The notes: generated by a model from the letters alone, not told the origin. A stretch of DNA of 64,000 nucleotides from Cyrtodaria siliqua (GCA_037043455.1 JAWPHD010001233.1:124001-188000), one strand, 5' to 3'; shown: positions 32,190 through 44,494, numbered from the stretch's first letter. Numbers and translations: made by a program.

Positions 32190-32346
32190 TTACGCTGCGA
32201 CTAAAACCTTCGCACCTTTCACCGCTGCAAGTTCGATCCCACTGGGGGCTCGAATTCTTGCGGATGGCGGGAGGAATACAGTACTGGTTCTACCCAGGAA
32301 AAAGAGGCAGTCTGCCTGAACCACAAAACATGGACTGTCATATATG
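32190..32346 (+). repeat. SINE, family B copy 2
   Basis: GCAAGTTCGATCCCACTGGG (B box), TTGCGGATGGCGGGAGGAAT and CAGTACTGGTTCTACCCAGG match the SINE at 24.47-24.67 kb. The A-box side is more worn. Confidence 0.7.
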
Positions 32347-33020
32347 GCCTAACATGTGCTATACATGACGTAATTTACCATTCAAACAAATGCTTATGCT
32401 CAAATATGCTTTACTTACGGGCAGGATTTCATTATTAATGTCCGTTAACATTTGGACAAATCATCTTGTTCAATACTTATGTTCACACTCTAACATATTT
32501 CCTTCTGGAGGCAAACTGCTTTAATTGGTTTAAATGATCGTTTTAAAAACCGCAACGCCATTTATGTGTTGACGTATGAAGATATATCGTTTTAATTATG
32601 CTATATCATTATAATTTACAAGTGGAAATATGCACACAGTCATGTACGTTTATTTATGCACAGGTGTATATCTATTTTACGTGCCAGTAAGCATGCTAAT
32701 TAAACCTCTAAAGGAGCAAATACATCTTAATAGCCAGACGATTCAGTTAAATTAAAATAATTGTTGTTGTTTTATAGCTCATCAAAACACTAGAGGTTAC
32801 TTAGAGCCGCCCAATAGAGAGGGGTCGTGGGGAAGAATCTATATTACATATACATAACCTGCCCTACTCTTACTAACGCATATTTTGCAGTGGCTTTCTA
32901 ACGTGCTCGAAGGATAGCCTTAGATACACGGGTCGTCCGAATTACGTTTCCAAAGAACACCTCGACGAAACTGATCGGCCGGATTTCAAATCCACCGTTC
33001 AGTCCTCTGTATCACGATAT
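32347..33020. other. No gene seen
   Basis: Unremarkable AT-rich DNA before the 32-bp array. Confidence 0.5.
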
Positions 33021-33023
33021 AGT

Positions 33024-34145
33024 GTCAAATAATAGGTATTTATAGTATCAAAATAGTATCCGACAGTTCATAGTTAGTACTGAGATATTATTATCTAAAT
33101 AGTATCTGATAGTTCAGAGTTAGTACCAAAATAGTATCCGATAGTTCAGCGGTAGTCCAGAAATAGTATCCGATAGTTCAGAGTTAGTACCAAAATAGTA
33201 TCCGATAGTTCAGAGTTAGTACAGAAATAGTATCAGATAGTTCAGAGTTAGTACAGAAATAGTATTAAATAGTTCAGAGTTCGTACCTAAATAGTATCCG
33301 ATAGTTTCGAGTTAGTACATAAATACTATCAGATAGTTCAGAGTTCGTACAGAAATAGTATCCGACAGTTCCGAGTTAGTACATAAATAGTATCAGATAG
33401 TTCAGAGTTCGTACTCAAATAGTATCCGACAGTTCCGAGTTAGTACATAAATAGTATCAGATAGTTCAGAGTTCGTACTCAAATAGTATCCGACAGTTCC
33501 GAGTTAGTACATAAATAGTATCAGATTTCAAAGTTCAAAGTTCGTACCTAAATAGTATCAGATAGTTCCGAGTTAGTACAGAAATAGTATAATATAGTTC
33601 CGAGTTAGTACAGAAATAGTATCATATAGTTCAGAGTTAGTACAGAAATAGTATCCTATGGTTCCGAGTCAGTACAGAAATAGTATCAGGTAGTTCCGAG
33701 TAAGTACAGAAATAGTATCAGATAGTTCCGAATTAGTACAGAAATAGTATCAGATAGTTCAGAGTTCGTACAGAAATAGTATCAGATAGTTCCGAGTTAG
33801 TACAGAAGTAGTATCTCAGAGTTAGTACAGAACTAGTATCAGACAGTTTAGAGTTCACAAGTAAATAGTTTCTGGTAGTTCAGAGTTAATGCTGAAATAG
33901 TTTCTGATAGTTCCGAGTTAGTACAGAAATAGTATCAGATAGTTCCGAGTCAGTACAGAAATAGTATCAGATAGTTCCGAGTTAGTGCAGAAACAGTATC
34001 AGATAGTTCCGAGATAGTTCAGAGTTAGTACAGAAATAGTATCCTATAGTTCAGAGTTCGTAACTAAATAGTATGTGATATTTCAGAGTTAATACTGAAA
34101 TAGTATCAGATAGTTCAGAGTTTGTTCCTCAATATTCAGCAATAA
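33024..34145. repeat. 32-bp tandem array, ~35 copies
   Basis: The unit is AGTATCAGATAGTTCAGAGT plus TAGTACAGAAAT, with frequent TCCGAG and CCGATAG variants. Units are degenerate toward both ends. Unit length is not divisible by three and all frames are closed. Confidence 0.93.
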
Positions 34146-34196
34146 ATACTATATAAAAAAAACTAATGCTCTAATGACTATACGGTGATCAGCAGC

Positions 34197-34388
34197 AATT
34201 GTAAATATTGTGGGACCCACATTGTTTACAAACGATAAATAAAACTGCTTTTTATCCAAACTCACGAATATATTACTACAGACTTATTTGGGTCTAGGCT
34301 CGCGTTTTCATGTATACCTTACACTGAATAAAAATCAGGTAGTTATTTGGTTATGCTCAATATCTGCTTACCTACGGACAGTGTTCCT
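34197..34388 (-). mobile_element. Truncated copy of the TTAA MITE
   Basis: Its reverse complement begins AGGAACACTGTCCGTAGGTA, then GCAGATATTGAGCATAACCA, collinear with 12.125-12.32 kb. It ends at TTAA (34389-34392). The tRNA-like part and the other terminus are missing. Confidence 0.75.
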
Positions 34389-34392
34389 TTAA

Positions 34393-34914
34393 GAATATTG
34401 ATTTAGGTAAACTAATTCTTTGGACTGTGAAAAGAGTTTTATATACATTTACGATGTTCCTTGGAGTTATATAACATTCTAGAACAAGGAACTGATATCA
34501 AAGCGGAGAATAACGTTTATACAGCGCGTTAGATGATTAAAGGGACGCAACTAATACAACACCTATGTTGGACAGGGCATCAACACATACTGGTCCAGCC
34601 GTTTATGGCGTAGCGGCGCCGCGATCCCTTAACTTTTGAAACAGACATGCCGCGATCCCTTAATCTGACCGCGACCCTTTAAAACCGTGCCGCGATCCCT
34701 TAAAAGTGGGTCAAAACATTAATTCCCTACTGTTAATTAATGATATATCTGACGAAATAACGCCTTGAGGCATAACTCATGACAAGCATACGTCCTGATT
34801 GGAGTGTTTTCATAAGGATTAGAGGGGCAGAGAAGTAAATAACCTCCGCGATAAGGGTCTAATTCAAGAATTCAACCATGCGTACTTGACCTGTAAACTC
34901 GTTACGTCATAAAA
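34393..34914. other. Short CGCGATCCCTTAA motif cluster, no gene
   Basis: Between 34,615 and 34,705 GCCGCGATCCCTTAA-like units occur four times at irregular spacing. The remainder has no supported feature. Confidence 0.5.
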
Positions 34915-35236
34915 ATGTGAATGTGATACACTGTGACGCTTACCAGCCGAATGTGATACACTGTGACGCTTACCAGCTGAATATGATACATTGTGACGCT
35001 AACCAGCTGAATGTGATACACTGTGACGCTTACCAGCCGACTATGATACATTGTAACCTTTACCAGCCGAAAATGATACATTGTGACGCTTACCAGCCGA
35101 ATATGATACATTGTGACGCTTACCAGCTGAATATGATACATTGTGACGCTTACCAGCCGACTATGATACATTGCGACGCATACCAGCTGAATATGATACA
35201 TTGTGACGCTTACCAGCCGAATAAGATACATTGTGG
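34915..35236. repeat. 30-bp tandem array, ~11 copies
   Basis: The unit is ATGATACATTGTGACGCTTA plus CCAGCCGAAT. The 30-bp period keeps frames open on both strands, giving 10-residue protein repeats (NVIHCDAYQP on plus). These are artefacts of periodicity. Confidence 0.95.
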
Positions 35237-38200
35237 AAGACTGCCTAGTAAAGATATTTGAATACATTCTTACAAACAAAATTTTGTTAACGATTTGTAG
35301 AAAAAAAAGTCTAAACAAAATTTTGTTACCGATTCTAAAAATGAATCTTAACAGAATTGTGTTAAGGTGGAAGACTGCCTAGTAAAGATATTTGAATACA
35401 TTCTTATAAACAAAATTTTGTTAACGATTTGTAGAAAAATTAGTCTTAACAAAATTTTGTTAACGATTTTAAAAATGAATCTTAACAGAATTTTGTTAAG
35501 GTGGAAGACTGCCTAGTAAAGATATTTGAATACATTCTTACAAACAAAATTTTGTTAACGATTTGTAGAAAAAATAGTCTGAACAAAATTTTGTTAACGA
35601 TTCTAAAAATGAATCTTAACAGAATTTTGTTAAGGTGGAAGACTGCCTAGTAAAGATATTTGAATACATTCTTACAAACAAAATTTTGTTAACGATTTGT
35701 AGAAAAAATAGTCTGAACAAAATTTTGTTAACGATTCTAAAAATGAATCTTAACAGAATTTTGTTAAGGTGGAAGACTGCCTAGTAAAGATATTGGAATA
35801 CATTCTTACAAACAAAATTTTGTTAACGATTTGTAGAAAGAAATTTCTTAACAGAATTTTGTTAACGATTTTAAAAATGAATCTTAACAGAATTTTGTTA
35901 AGGTGGAAGACTGCCTAGTAAAGATATCTGAATACATTCTTACAAACAAAATTTTGTTAACGATTTGTAGAAAAATTAGTCTTAACAAAATTTTGTTAAC
36001 GATTTTAAAAATGAATCTTAACAGAATTTTGTTAAGGTGGAAGACTGCCTAGTAAAGATATTTGAATACATTCTTACAAACAAAATTTTGTTAACGATTT
36101 GTAGAAAAAATAGTCTTAACAAAATTTTGTTAACGATTCTAAAAATGAATCTTAACAGAATTTTGTTAAGGTGGAATACATTCTTACAAACAAAATTTTG
36201 TTAACGATTTGTAGAAAAAAATTCTTAACAAAATTTTGTTAACGATTTTAAAAATGAATCTTAACAGAATTTTGTTAAGGTGGAAGACTGCCTAGTAAAG
36301 ATATCTGAATACATTTTTACGAACAAAATTGTGTTAACGATTTGTAGAAAAAAAAGTCTAAACAAAATTTTGTTACCGATTCTAAAAATGAATCTTAACA
36401 GAATTTTGTTAAGGTGGAAGACTGCCTAGTAAAGATATTTGAATACATTCTTATAAACAAAATTTTGTTAACGATCTGTTGAAAAAATAGTCTTAACAAA
36501 ATTTTGTTAACGATCTAAAAATGAATCTTAACAGAATTTTGTTAAGGTGGAAGACTGCCTAGTAAAGATATTGGAATACATTCTTACAAACAAAATTTTG
36601 TTAACGATTTGTAGAAAAATTAGTCTTAACAAAATTGTGTTAACGATTCTAAAAATGAATCTTAACAGAATTTTGTTAAGGTGGAATACATTCTTACAAA
36701 CAAAATTTTGTTAACGATTCGTAGAAAACATTGTCTTAACAGAATTTTGTTAACGATTTTATAAATGAATCTTAACAGAATTTTGTTAAGGTGGAAGACT
36801 GCCTAGTAAAGATATTTGAATACATTCTTACAAACAAAATTTTGTTAACGATTTGTAGAAAAATTAGTCTTAACAAAATTTTGTTAACGATTCTAAAAAT
36901 GAATCTTAACAGAATTTTGTTAAGGTGGAATACATTCTTACAAACAAAATTTTGTTAACGATTCGTAGAAAACATTGTCTTAACAGAATTTTGTTAACGA
37001 TTTTATAAATGAATCTTAACAGAATTTTGTTAAGGTGGAAGACTGCCTAGTAAAGATATTTGAATACATTCTTACAAACAGAATTTTGTTAACGATTTTA
37101 AAAATGAATCTTAACAGAATTTTGTTAAGGTGCAAGACTGCCTAGTATGGTGTAAGGTCATAATAAAAAAACGAAAAAGACAAGAACTTGACTGATTGTC
37201 TTAACAAAATTTTGTTAACGATTTGTAGAAAAAATTGTCTTAACCAAATTTTGTTAACGATTTTCAGAAAAAAAAGTTTTAACAAAATTTTGTTAACGGT
37301 TTGCAGAACAAATTGTCTTAACAACATTTTGTTAACGATTTGTAGAAAAAATTGTCTTAACAAAATTTTGTTAACGATTTGTAGAAAAAATTGTCTTAAC
37401 ACAATTTTGTTAACGATTTGCAGAAAAAATTGTTTTAACAAAATTTTGTTAACGGTTTGCAGAAAAAATTGTCTTAACAAAATTTTGTTAACGGTTTTAC
37501 AAATCTTAACAGAATTTTGTTAAGGTGAAAGACTGCCTAGTAAAGATATTTGAATACATTCTTATTAACAGAATTTTGTTAACGATTTTAAAAATGAATC
37601 TTAACAGAATTTTGTTAAGGTGAAAGACTGCCTAGTAAAGATATTTGAATACATTCTTACAAACAAAATTTTGTTAACAACTGGTAGCAAAAGTTGTCTT
37701 AACAAAATTTTGTTAACGATTTTAAAAATGAATCTTAACAGAATTTTGTTAAGGTGGAAGACTGCCTAGTAAATATATTTGAATACATTCTTACAAACAA
37801 AATTTTGTTAACGATTCGTAGAAAAAATTGTCTTAACAGAATTTTGTTAAGGTGGAAGGCTGCCTGGTAAAGATATTTGAATGCATTCTTACAAACAAAA
37901 TTTTGTTACCGATTTGTAGAAAAAGTTGTCTTAACAAAATTTTGTTAACGATTTGTAGAAAAAATTGTCTTAACAAAATTTTGTTAACGATTTGTAGAAA
38001 AAATTGTCTTAACAAAATGTTGTTAACGATTTGCAGAAAAAATTGTTTTAACAAAATTTTGTTAATGATTTGTAGAAAAAATTGTCTTAACAAAATTTTG
38101 TTAACGGTTTGCAGAAAAAATTGTCTTAACAAAATTTTGTTAACGATTTGTAGAAAAAATTGTCTTAACAAAATTTTGTTAACGATTTGTAGAAAAAATT

Positions 38201-38535
38201 GTCTTAACAAAATTTTGTTAACGATTTTAAAAATGAATCTTAACAGAATTTTGTTAAGGTGGAAGACTGCCTAGTAAATATATTTGAATACATTCTTACA
38301 AACAAAATTTTGTTAACGATTCGTAGAAAAAATTGTCTTAACAGAATTTTGTTAAGGTGGAAGGCTGCCTGGTAAAGATATTTGAATGCATGTTTACAAA
38401 CAAAACTTTGTTACCGATTTGTAGAAAAAGTTGTCTTAACACAATTTTGTTAACGATTTGTAGAAAAATTGTCTTAACAGAATTTTGTTAACGGTTTTAC
38501 AAATCTTAACAGAATTTTGTTAAGGTGAGAGACTG
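35237..38535. repeat. Composite array built on an 18-bp perfect palindrome
   Basis: The basic module contains TTAACAAAATTTTGTTAA, a perfect palindrome, followed by CGATTTGTAGAAAAAATTGTC, a 39-bp unit in pure form (37.19-37.50 and 37.92-38.22 kb). Elsewhere the unit is ~137 bp: GGTGGAAGACTGCCTAGTAA, GATATTTGAATACATTCTTA, two palindrome modules and AAAAATGAATCTTAACAGAA. Pure 39-bp stretches create open frames on both strands (13-residue LRQFFLQIVNKIL repeats on minus). A ~50-bp segment, GTATGGTGTAAGGTCATAAT..., closes two sub-arrays at 37.14-37.19 and 38.54-38.59 kb. Confidence 0.95.
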
Positions 38536-38593
38536 CCTAGTATGGTGTAAGGTCATAATAAAAAAAACGAAAAAGACAAGAACTTGACAGTAT

Positions 38594-39420
38594 GGAAACA
38601 GTCAAATGCAAATGGAACGTGTTATATACGATTATACAAATAAAATATTTGTCACATTTCCTGAATTCAAACAAATTTATGATATTAGCGAAGTAGATTT
38701 TTTAAAATACCATTCACTTATTACAAGTATACCACCTGACTGGAAAGAAAAACTCAAGACAGAAGCAATAAACAACATGGAAAACATACATCAATCTTTA
38801 ATAAACAAAGTTCTTGAAGTAAATAAGGTTAATGGATTAATATATAAATTACTAATAGAAAACAAATGTAAAAAAAGAATTAAAAAACCTCAGAGTAAAT
38901 GGGAAGAAATATTTGAAAATTTAGAGTGGAAACAAATTTATTTAATACCTTTTCGATGTACTACAGATACGAAATTAAGAGCATTTCAATATAAATATCT
39001 TACTCGAATTTTACCTTCCAATAAACTACTCTAGTGAATTAAAGTCTTTGTGACTTTTGCAACATGCATGTGGAAACTATTACACATCTTTTTTGGGAAT
39101 GTCATACAAGCCAGATATTTTGGTCACAATTACAATAAATTCTACAAAGCAAAGGGTTTCAAATTACTTTTGATTTAAAGACTGTATCATTTGGTTTAAT
39201 ATGTAAAAACAACAGAAATGCTAGTATTTTGAAGTTTATTATTATTATTTCAAAATACTTTCTATACAGAAACAAGTATTATAAAACCATCCCTGAAATT
39301 GAATAGTTTATGAGATATTTGCATTATAGGAAAGATATTGAGCAAATTACTGCATTTTCTAAGAAACTAAGAAAAACCTGAACAACACAATGCCAAATGG
39401 AACTTTGTTGACATTTAAGA
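38594..39420 (+). pseudogene. L1-like LINE C-terminal remnant
   Basis: The open part (38606-39034) reads IPPDWKEKLKTEAINN, KPQSKWEEIFENLEWKQIY and FQYKYLTRILPSNKLL. After stops and shifts, CDFCNMHVETITHLFWECHT followed by FWSQLQ gives the C-terminal zinc knuckle (CxxC....HLFWxC) of L1/Tx1-clade reverse transcriptases. Everything upstream of this region is missing, replaced directly by the palindrome array. The tail is AT-rich with multiple stops. A third, distinct LINE type in this window. Confidence 0.75.
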
Positions 39421-40121
39421 AATGAAATAGAGATAGAAGGTTAATTAGTAACGATCACTTTCCATAGATATACCTCTTACTATACTCATACTATACTCTT
39501 CTTTTTTACTATCTTTCTATCATCTACCTTTTTCTCCCTATATATTTCTATTAAAACTAAACGTTTTTCTTTTAAATACATTATATTGTAATTTAATGTT
39601 ATATAATTTCGTAATTATAGCTTTTGCACATTATTGTATTGAAAAGAAATACAATGTTAAAAACAACTAGTATGATAATGCATCAGGGTTAGCTATTTTA
39701 AATTATTGTAAACTTGGCGGTAAAACAAATCGCAATCTATTGCAACGAGCACATTATTTGTAGATACCGCCCAGGCGATCCACGTGACACCTATATAACA
39801 TGAGGATTCCACAATGGTCTAATAAGACTTACTGTAATGTATGTGTAATAATTATTGCGCTTTATTACAAGAATTTAGCAATGCGCCATCTATATCTTCG
39901 GACCTTTTCAAGTTTTAAATTGGCCGTTGCATAGCTTTTTATTTGTTTAAACAAATGTATCTCCAAAGATAGTATGTATAGTAATATGTATTATGTTAAC
40001 CATATCGCCTTCCCGCAAGAACTTATATACAGCTTCGTGTTCACTGGAACCCCTCAATATTATAAATAAGGTCAAACCAGATGGATATTGCACTCACGAC
40101 AATATACATATATATACAGGT
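39421..40121. other. No gene seen
   Basis: AT-rich spacer between the LINE remnant and the SINE. Confidence 0.5.
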
Positions 40122-40133
40122 TCATTAAAAACA

Positions 40134-40404
40134 GGGGCGTCCGTGGCCGAGTGGTTAACTTCTCTGACTTGAAATCACTTGCCCCTCACCGCTGTAGGTT
40201 CGATCCCTCAGGGGCCTAGGAATCTTTATGTGAGGAAGCTATCCAGCTGGCTTGCGGAACGTCGGTGGTTCTACCCAGGTGCCCGCCCGTGCACGAAAAT
40301 TGCCCGGAGGGGCACCTGGGGTCTTCCTCCACCAATGGAAGCTGGAAAGTCGCCATATGACCTTAGCTGTTGGTGCGACTATAAAATCCAATTCAATCAA
40401 TCAA
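40134..40404 (+). repeat. tRNA-Ser-derived SINE with target duplication
   Basis: The head GTCCGTGGCCGAGTGGTTAA (A box), CTTGAAATC (TGA anticodon-like, serine) and GGTTCGATCCC (B box) is followed by CTATCCAGCTGGCTTGCGGA, GCCCGGAGGGGCACCTGGGG and TCTTCCTCCACCAATGGAAG, ending in (TCAA)n. A 12-bp target duplication TCATTAAAAACA flanks it (40122-40133 and 40405-40416). I recognise the body from bivalve genomes. Confidence 0.9.
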
Positions 40405-40579
40405 TCATTAAAAACAAATAGTAGGTCATGTCATGGACAACAGACCGATTTCTACTGGTTCTTTGGATGATCTTAACTTGTAAAATAACATATATGGTTC
40501 GACATTTCACTCGCAGTTTTATATAGCTACATGTGTTTTGGTCCCCAGTATAAAATATGACTGAACATGCTTTATCTTT

Positions 40580-42195
40580 TCACTCGCAGTCACCAGTATG
40601 TGCCACCATCTAACAGTCTTTCACCAGTAAATACCATCATATAACAGCCTTTCACCAGTATGTGTCATCATATAACAGCCTTTCGCCAGTATGTACCACC
40701 GTGTAACATACTTTCACCAGTATGTACCACAGTATAACAGCCTTTCATCAGTATGTACCATCATATAACAGCCTTCCACCTGTATGTGTCACCAATTAAC
40801 AGCCTTTCACCAGTTTGTACCACCATATAACAGCCTTTCATCAGTATGTACCACCATCTAACAACATTTCACCAGTATGTACCACATCTAACAGCCTTTC
40901 ACCAGTATGAACCACCATATAACAGCCTTTCATCAGTATGTACCACCATCTAACAGTTTTTCATCAGTATGTACCACCTTATAACAACCTTCCGCCTGTA
41001 TGTACCACCATATAACAGCCTTTTATCGATAGCGATGTACCACCATCTAACAGCCTTTCACCAGTATGTACTACTACCATATAACAGCCTTTCATCGATA
41101 GCGATGTACCACCATCTAACAGCCTTTCACCAGTATGTACCACCACCATATAACAGCCTTTCATAGATAGCGATGTACCATCATCTAACAGCCTTTCACC
41201 AGTATGTACCATCATATAACAGCCTTCCACCTCTATGTATCACCAAATAACAGCCTTTCACCAGTTTGTACCACCATATAACAGCCTTTCATCAGTATGT
41301 ACCACCATCTTACAGCATATCACCAGTATGTAGCCTTCACCAGTATGAACCACCATATAACAGCCGTTCATGAGTATGTACCACCATCTAACTGTCTTTC
41401 ATCAGTATGTACCACCTTATAACAACCTTCCGCCTGTATGTACCACCATCTAACAGCCTTCCGCCAGTATGTACCACCATCTAACAGCCTTTCATCAGTA
41501 TGTACCACCATATAACAGCCTTCCGTCAGTATGTACCACCGCATAACAGCCTTTCACCAGTATGTACCACCATATAACAGCCTTCCGTCAGTATGTACCA
41601 CCACATAACAGCCTTTCACCAGAAGTACCACCATATAACAGCCTTTCACCAGTATGTTCTACCATATAAAAGCTTTTCATCAATATATACCAGCATTTAA
41701 CCGCCTTTCACCAGTGTGTACCACCATATAATAGCCTATGATATCACCAGTATGTACCACCATATAACAGCCTTTCACCAGTACTAGCTACCATTTAAAA
41801 GCCTGTTTCACTAGTATATACTACCATCTAACAGTATTTCACCAATATGTACTATATTATGTACACATTCTATACACAGTAACAGCCCTTCATCAGTATG
41901 TACCACAATATAACAGCCTTTCATCAAAATGTATTATATCTAACAACATTTCACCAATATGTACCACCATATCTATACATTTTATCCACAGTAGCAGCCT
42001 TTCACCAGTATGTGCCAACATATAACAGCATTTCACAAGTTTGTGCTACCATCTAACATTTTTTCACCAGTATCTACCACCATAAAACAGCCTTTCACCA
42101 GTATGTACTACCATCTCATAGCCTTTCACCAGTATGTACCACCGTATATACACATTCTATACATAGCAACAGCCTTTTACCTGTATACACAGCAC
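40580..42195. repeat. 31-bp tandem array, ~52 copies
   Basis: The unit is CAGTATGTACCACCATATAA plus CAGCCTTTCAC. On the minus strand it reads GTACATACTGGTGAAAGGCT, i.e. VHTGERL, which equals the C2H2 zinc-finger linker. The array abuts the 3' side of a zinc-finger gene. Copies degrade toward 42.2 kb. Confidence 0.95.
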
Positions 42196-42340
42196 TTATT
42201 GTGAGTCCTTCGTTAATGGAATAACTTGTCATACACTGTACATGCAAATGACTTCCTGCCAGTATGTTTTAACATGTGCTTATTGAGGGTTTTCGGTGTG
42301 TGAATGATTTTTCACTTACTGTACTTGTAAACGGCTTCTT
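42196..42340 (-). pseudogene. Decayed extra zinc fingers past the stop
   Basis: After the TGA at 42343-42341 the same frame continues KKPFTSTVSEKSFTHRK, a finger in which both Cys became Ser. A shifted frame then gives NKHMLKHTGRKSFACTVYDK. The TGA itself replaces the Gly codon of a TGEKP linker. The stretch grades into the 31-bp satellite. Confidence 0.7.
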
Positions 42341-42853
42341 TCATGTGTGTTGTAACATGTGATTATTGAAATCTCTTCGATATCTGAATTTCTTGTTACA
42401 AACCTCACATGTAAATGGTTTCTCTCCAGTGTGTATTAACATATGACTATTTAGATGTCCTATTTGTGCGAATGATTTATCACATTCTGTACATGTATAA
42501 GGCTTCTCGCCAGTGTGTATTAACATGTGATTATTGAGATGGTGTTTATGTGCGAATAACTTGTCACATACTGTACACGTAAATGACTGCTCACCAGTGT
42601 GTACTCTCATGTGTTTATTGCGAGTTCCTCGTTGTGTGAATGATTTATCGCATTCTGTACATGTATACGGCTTCTCGCCAGTGTGTGTTAACAAGTGACT
42701 ATACAGATTTGCTACATATGTGAATGATGTGTCACATGTTTTACATGTATACGGCTTCTCGCCAGTGTGTGTACGCATGTGCATATTGAGATTGTTTCGT
42801 CGTGTGAATGTCTTGTTACACAATGAACACGTAAATGACTTCTGGTCTGACAT
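42341..42853 (-). CDS. C2H2 zinc-finger protein, six fingers, 170 aa
   Basis: A single-exon frame from ATG 42853 (context GCGCAACATGTCAGAC). Six classical C-x2-C-x12-H-x3-H fingers follow an eight-residue leader: FTCSLCNKTF.., YTCKTCDTSF.., YTCTECDKSF.., FTCTVCDKLF.., YTCTECDKSF.., FTCEVCNKKF... Linkers are TGEKP except TGEQS between fingers 3 and 4. All Cys and His ligands are present. There is no KRAB, BTB or other partner domain. A nuclear DNA-binding role is expected, target unknown. The stop lies right after finger 6 where a further linker would be, so the protein was once longer. It could be a young truncated paralogue still expressed or a pseudogene with a clean remnant. Confidence 0.8.
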   Translation of the reverse strand: MSDQKSFTCSLCNKTFTRRNNLNMHMRTHTGEKPYTCKTCDTSFTYVANLYSHLLTHTGEKPYTCTECDKSFTQRGTRNKHMRVHTGEQSFTCTVCDKLFAHKHHLNNHMLIHTGEKPYTCTECDKSFAQIGHLNSHMLIHTGEKPFTCEVCNKKFRYRRDFNNHMLQHT

Positions 42854-44145
42854 GTTGCGCTCTTTAATTGAAATCTATCTCGCCAGTGTGTATACTTCTG
42901 ATAACGTCACAAGTCTTTTCTTACACAAACGGTATCAACTTATGCACTGTCAAGAGTACTCTATGTTGACTGCATCCACCACGAACAAATCGATAGTGAT
43001 ATTATTATATATAGCATAAAATGTCCTGAAAAACACCATTCAGTTTTATACTGTCCGTTTATTATATGACGATTCATCTTATGAGCATACAGACGCCATC
43101 ATGTTTTATTGCATTAGACAAGTACGTGCACTTATAACAGTGTTTTTGTCCATTTTATGTTCATTATGTTCCCTTTCTCTTATGTACTTGTATTGATAGC
43201 CGTATTTAACGATGTAACACAACAGAGTCCGTGTAAGTGTTTCAGTTATATTCCTACACATAAAGCATATCGTATGCACGTAGTGTTGACCTAAGATTCA
43301 ATTCACCACAATATATGGCAGTGTTAATCGATCGTACTTTAAATGCATGTTTACATCCTCATGGAAAGCGTCTTGGTTTCCTCGAATCAATGACGCCTTT
43401 CTTGTACAGCAAACAGTTTGTTTTCCTTTATTATAACCACCTGAAAGAATAAAGCAATTCACATTCAATTTAGTTGCTTTTACATTTGCATGTGCGTGAC
43501 TAGTTACCAACATCAAATAGCAGGACACAACAAGCAACTGAACTGTTTATGTAAATCGGCCTAATAAGGTGAGTCAACAACTAAGAATAACAACTGACCT
43601 AGTTTTTACGAGAACGCTAACGTCGCCCAGTGGATACTACCTTGCACTCCTTAATAACACATGTGCTGATGAGCAGTTCAACAACATTCAATTATATCCT
43701 GAGAACAAACATCAACTACTATTAACTCATCGAAACAATTGTGAATAAGAAAATCGGTAAAACCGATGGATGCTCCCCAAAATGTATCCTCAACTTATCG
43801 TATGGCCTTGTATCACCCGGCAGTTTTCAATTTGCAGTTCTATTAGTAGTTTATGCTCCGGATAAAAAATCTAAATTTATATAAAATTACAACGGACAAT
43901 AACTCTAATTTGAAATTTGACAGAGTAACGGTTCTTGCACTATATACTTTCTCTCATTGTCCTCTACTGGTGTGTTAAGTTTCATTGCAGTCTCATCAGT
44001 AGTTTTGAAAATATGCACATTTCAATATGAACATTTAAATAGGAACTGCCTTGTCATGGGTTTTCATAATTTGTAACTCTGACTATAATGTCAATTGACG
44101 AAGCAGTTCGGATTGTGGTCAATCGAGCTTGGGGCTCTTATAATT
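42854..44145. other. No firm gene; one possible 3' exon
   Basis: On the minus strand, after the acceptor TTGCTTTATTCTTTCAG (about 43,443), a frame GGYNKGKQTVCCTRKASL... runs 47 codons to a stop at 43298. An upstream hydrophobic stretch without ATG (LLVVSCYLML) could be a signal-peptide exon, but donor and start are poor. I do not call a gene. Confidence 0.25.
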
Positions 44146-44149
44146 ATCT

Positions 44150-44475
44150 GGTAACGTTCCGAAGGACTCGTGTACTTATCCCGTAAGGTTCCGAAGGGAC
44201 TCGTGTACGTATCCTGTAAGGTTTCGAAGGGACTCGTATACTAATCCCGTTAGGTTCCAAACGGACCCGAATACTTATCCCGTAAGGTTCCGAAGGGTCT
44301 CGTATATGTATCCCGAAAGGTTCCGAAGGAACTCGTATACTTATCCCGTAAGGTTCCGGATGGACTCCGTATACTTATCCCGTAAAATTCCGGAGGGACT
44401 CGTCTACTTATCCCGTAGGATTCCGAAGGGACTTATCCGAAAGGCATACTTATCCCGTAAGGTTCCGAAGCCATG
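44150..44475. repeat. ~33-bp tandem array, ~10 copies
   Basis: The unit is TATCCCGTAAGGTTCCGAAG plus GGACTCGTATACT, with increasing divergence and one shortened copy at the right end. Confidence 0.93.
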
Positions 44476-44494
44476 GTAACAACATGTGCTGCCT

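Noticed and set aside
34902..35318. Overlapping open frames of 114 and 138 codons
   Set aside because: 30-bp array artefact, as above.
37142..38274. Repeat proteins with LRQFFLQIVNKIL units
   Set aside because: Product of a 39-bp palindromic satellite; both strands are open equally, which is expected from periodicity and not from coding.
43298..43537. Secreted protein starting LLVVSCYLMLV
   Set aside because: No ATG in frame, a weak donor, and an acceptor falls in the middle of the frame. At most a terminal exon.
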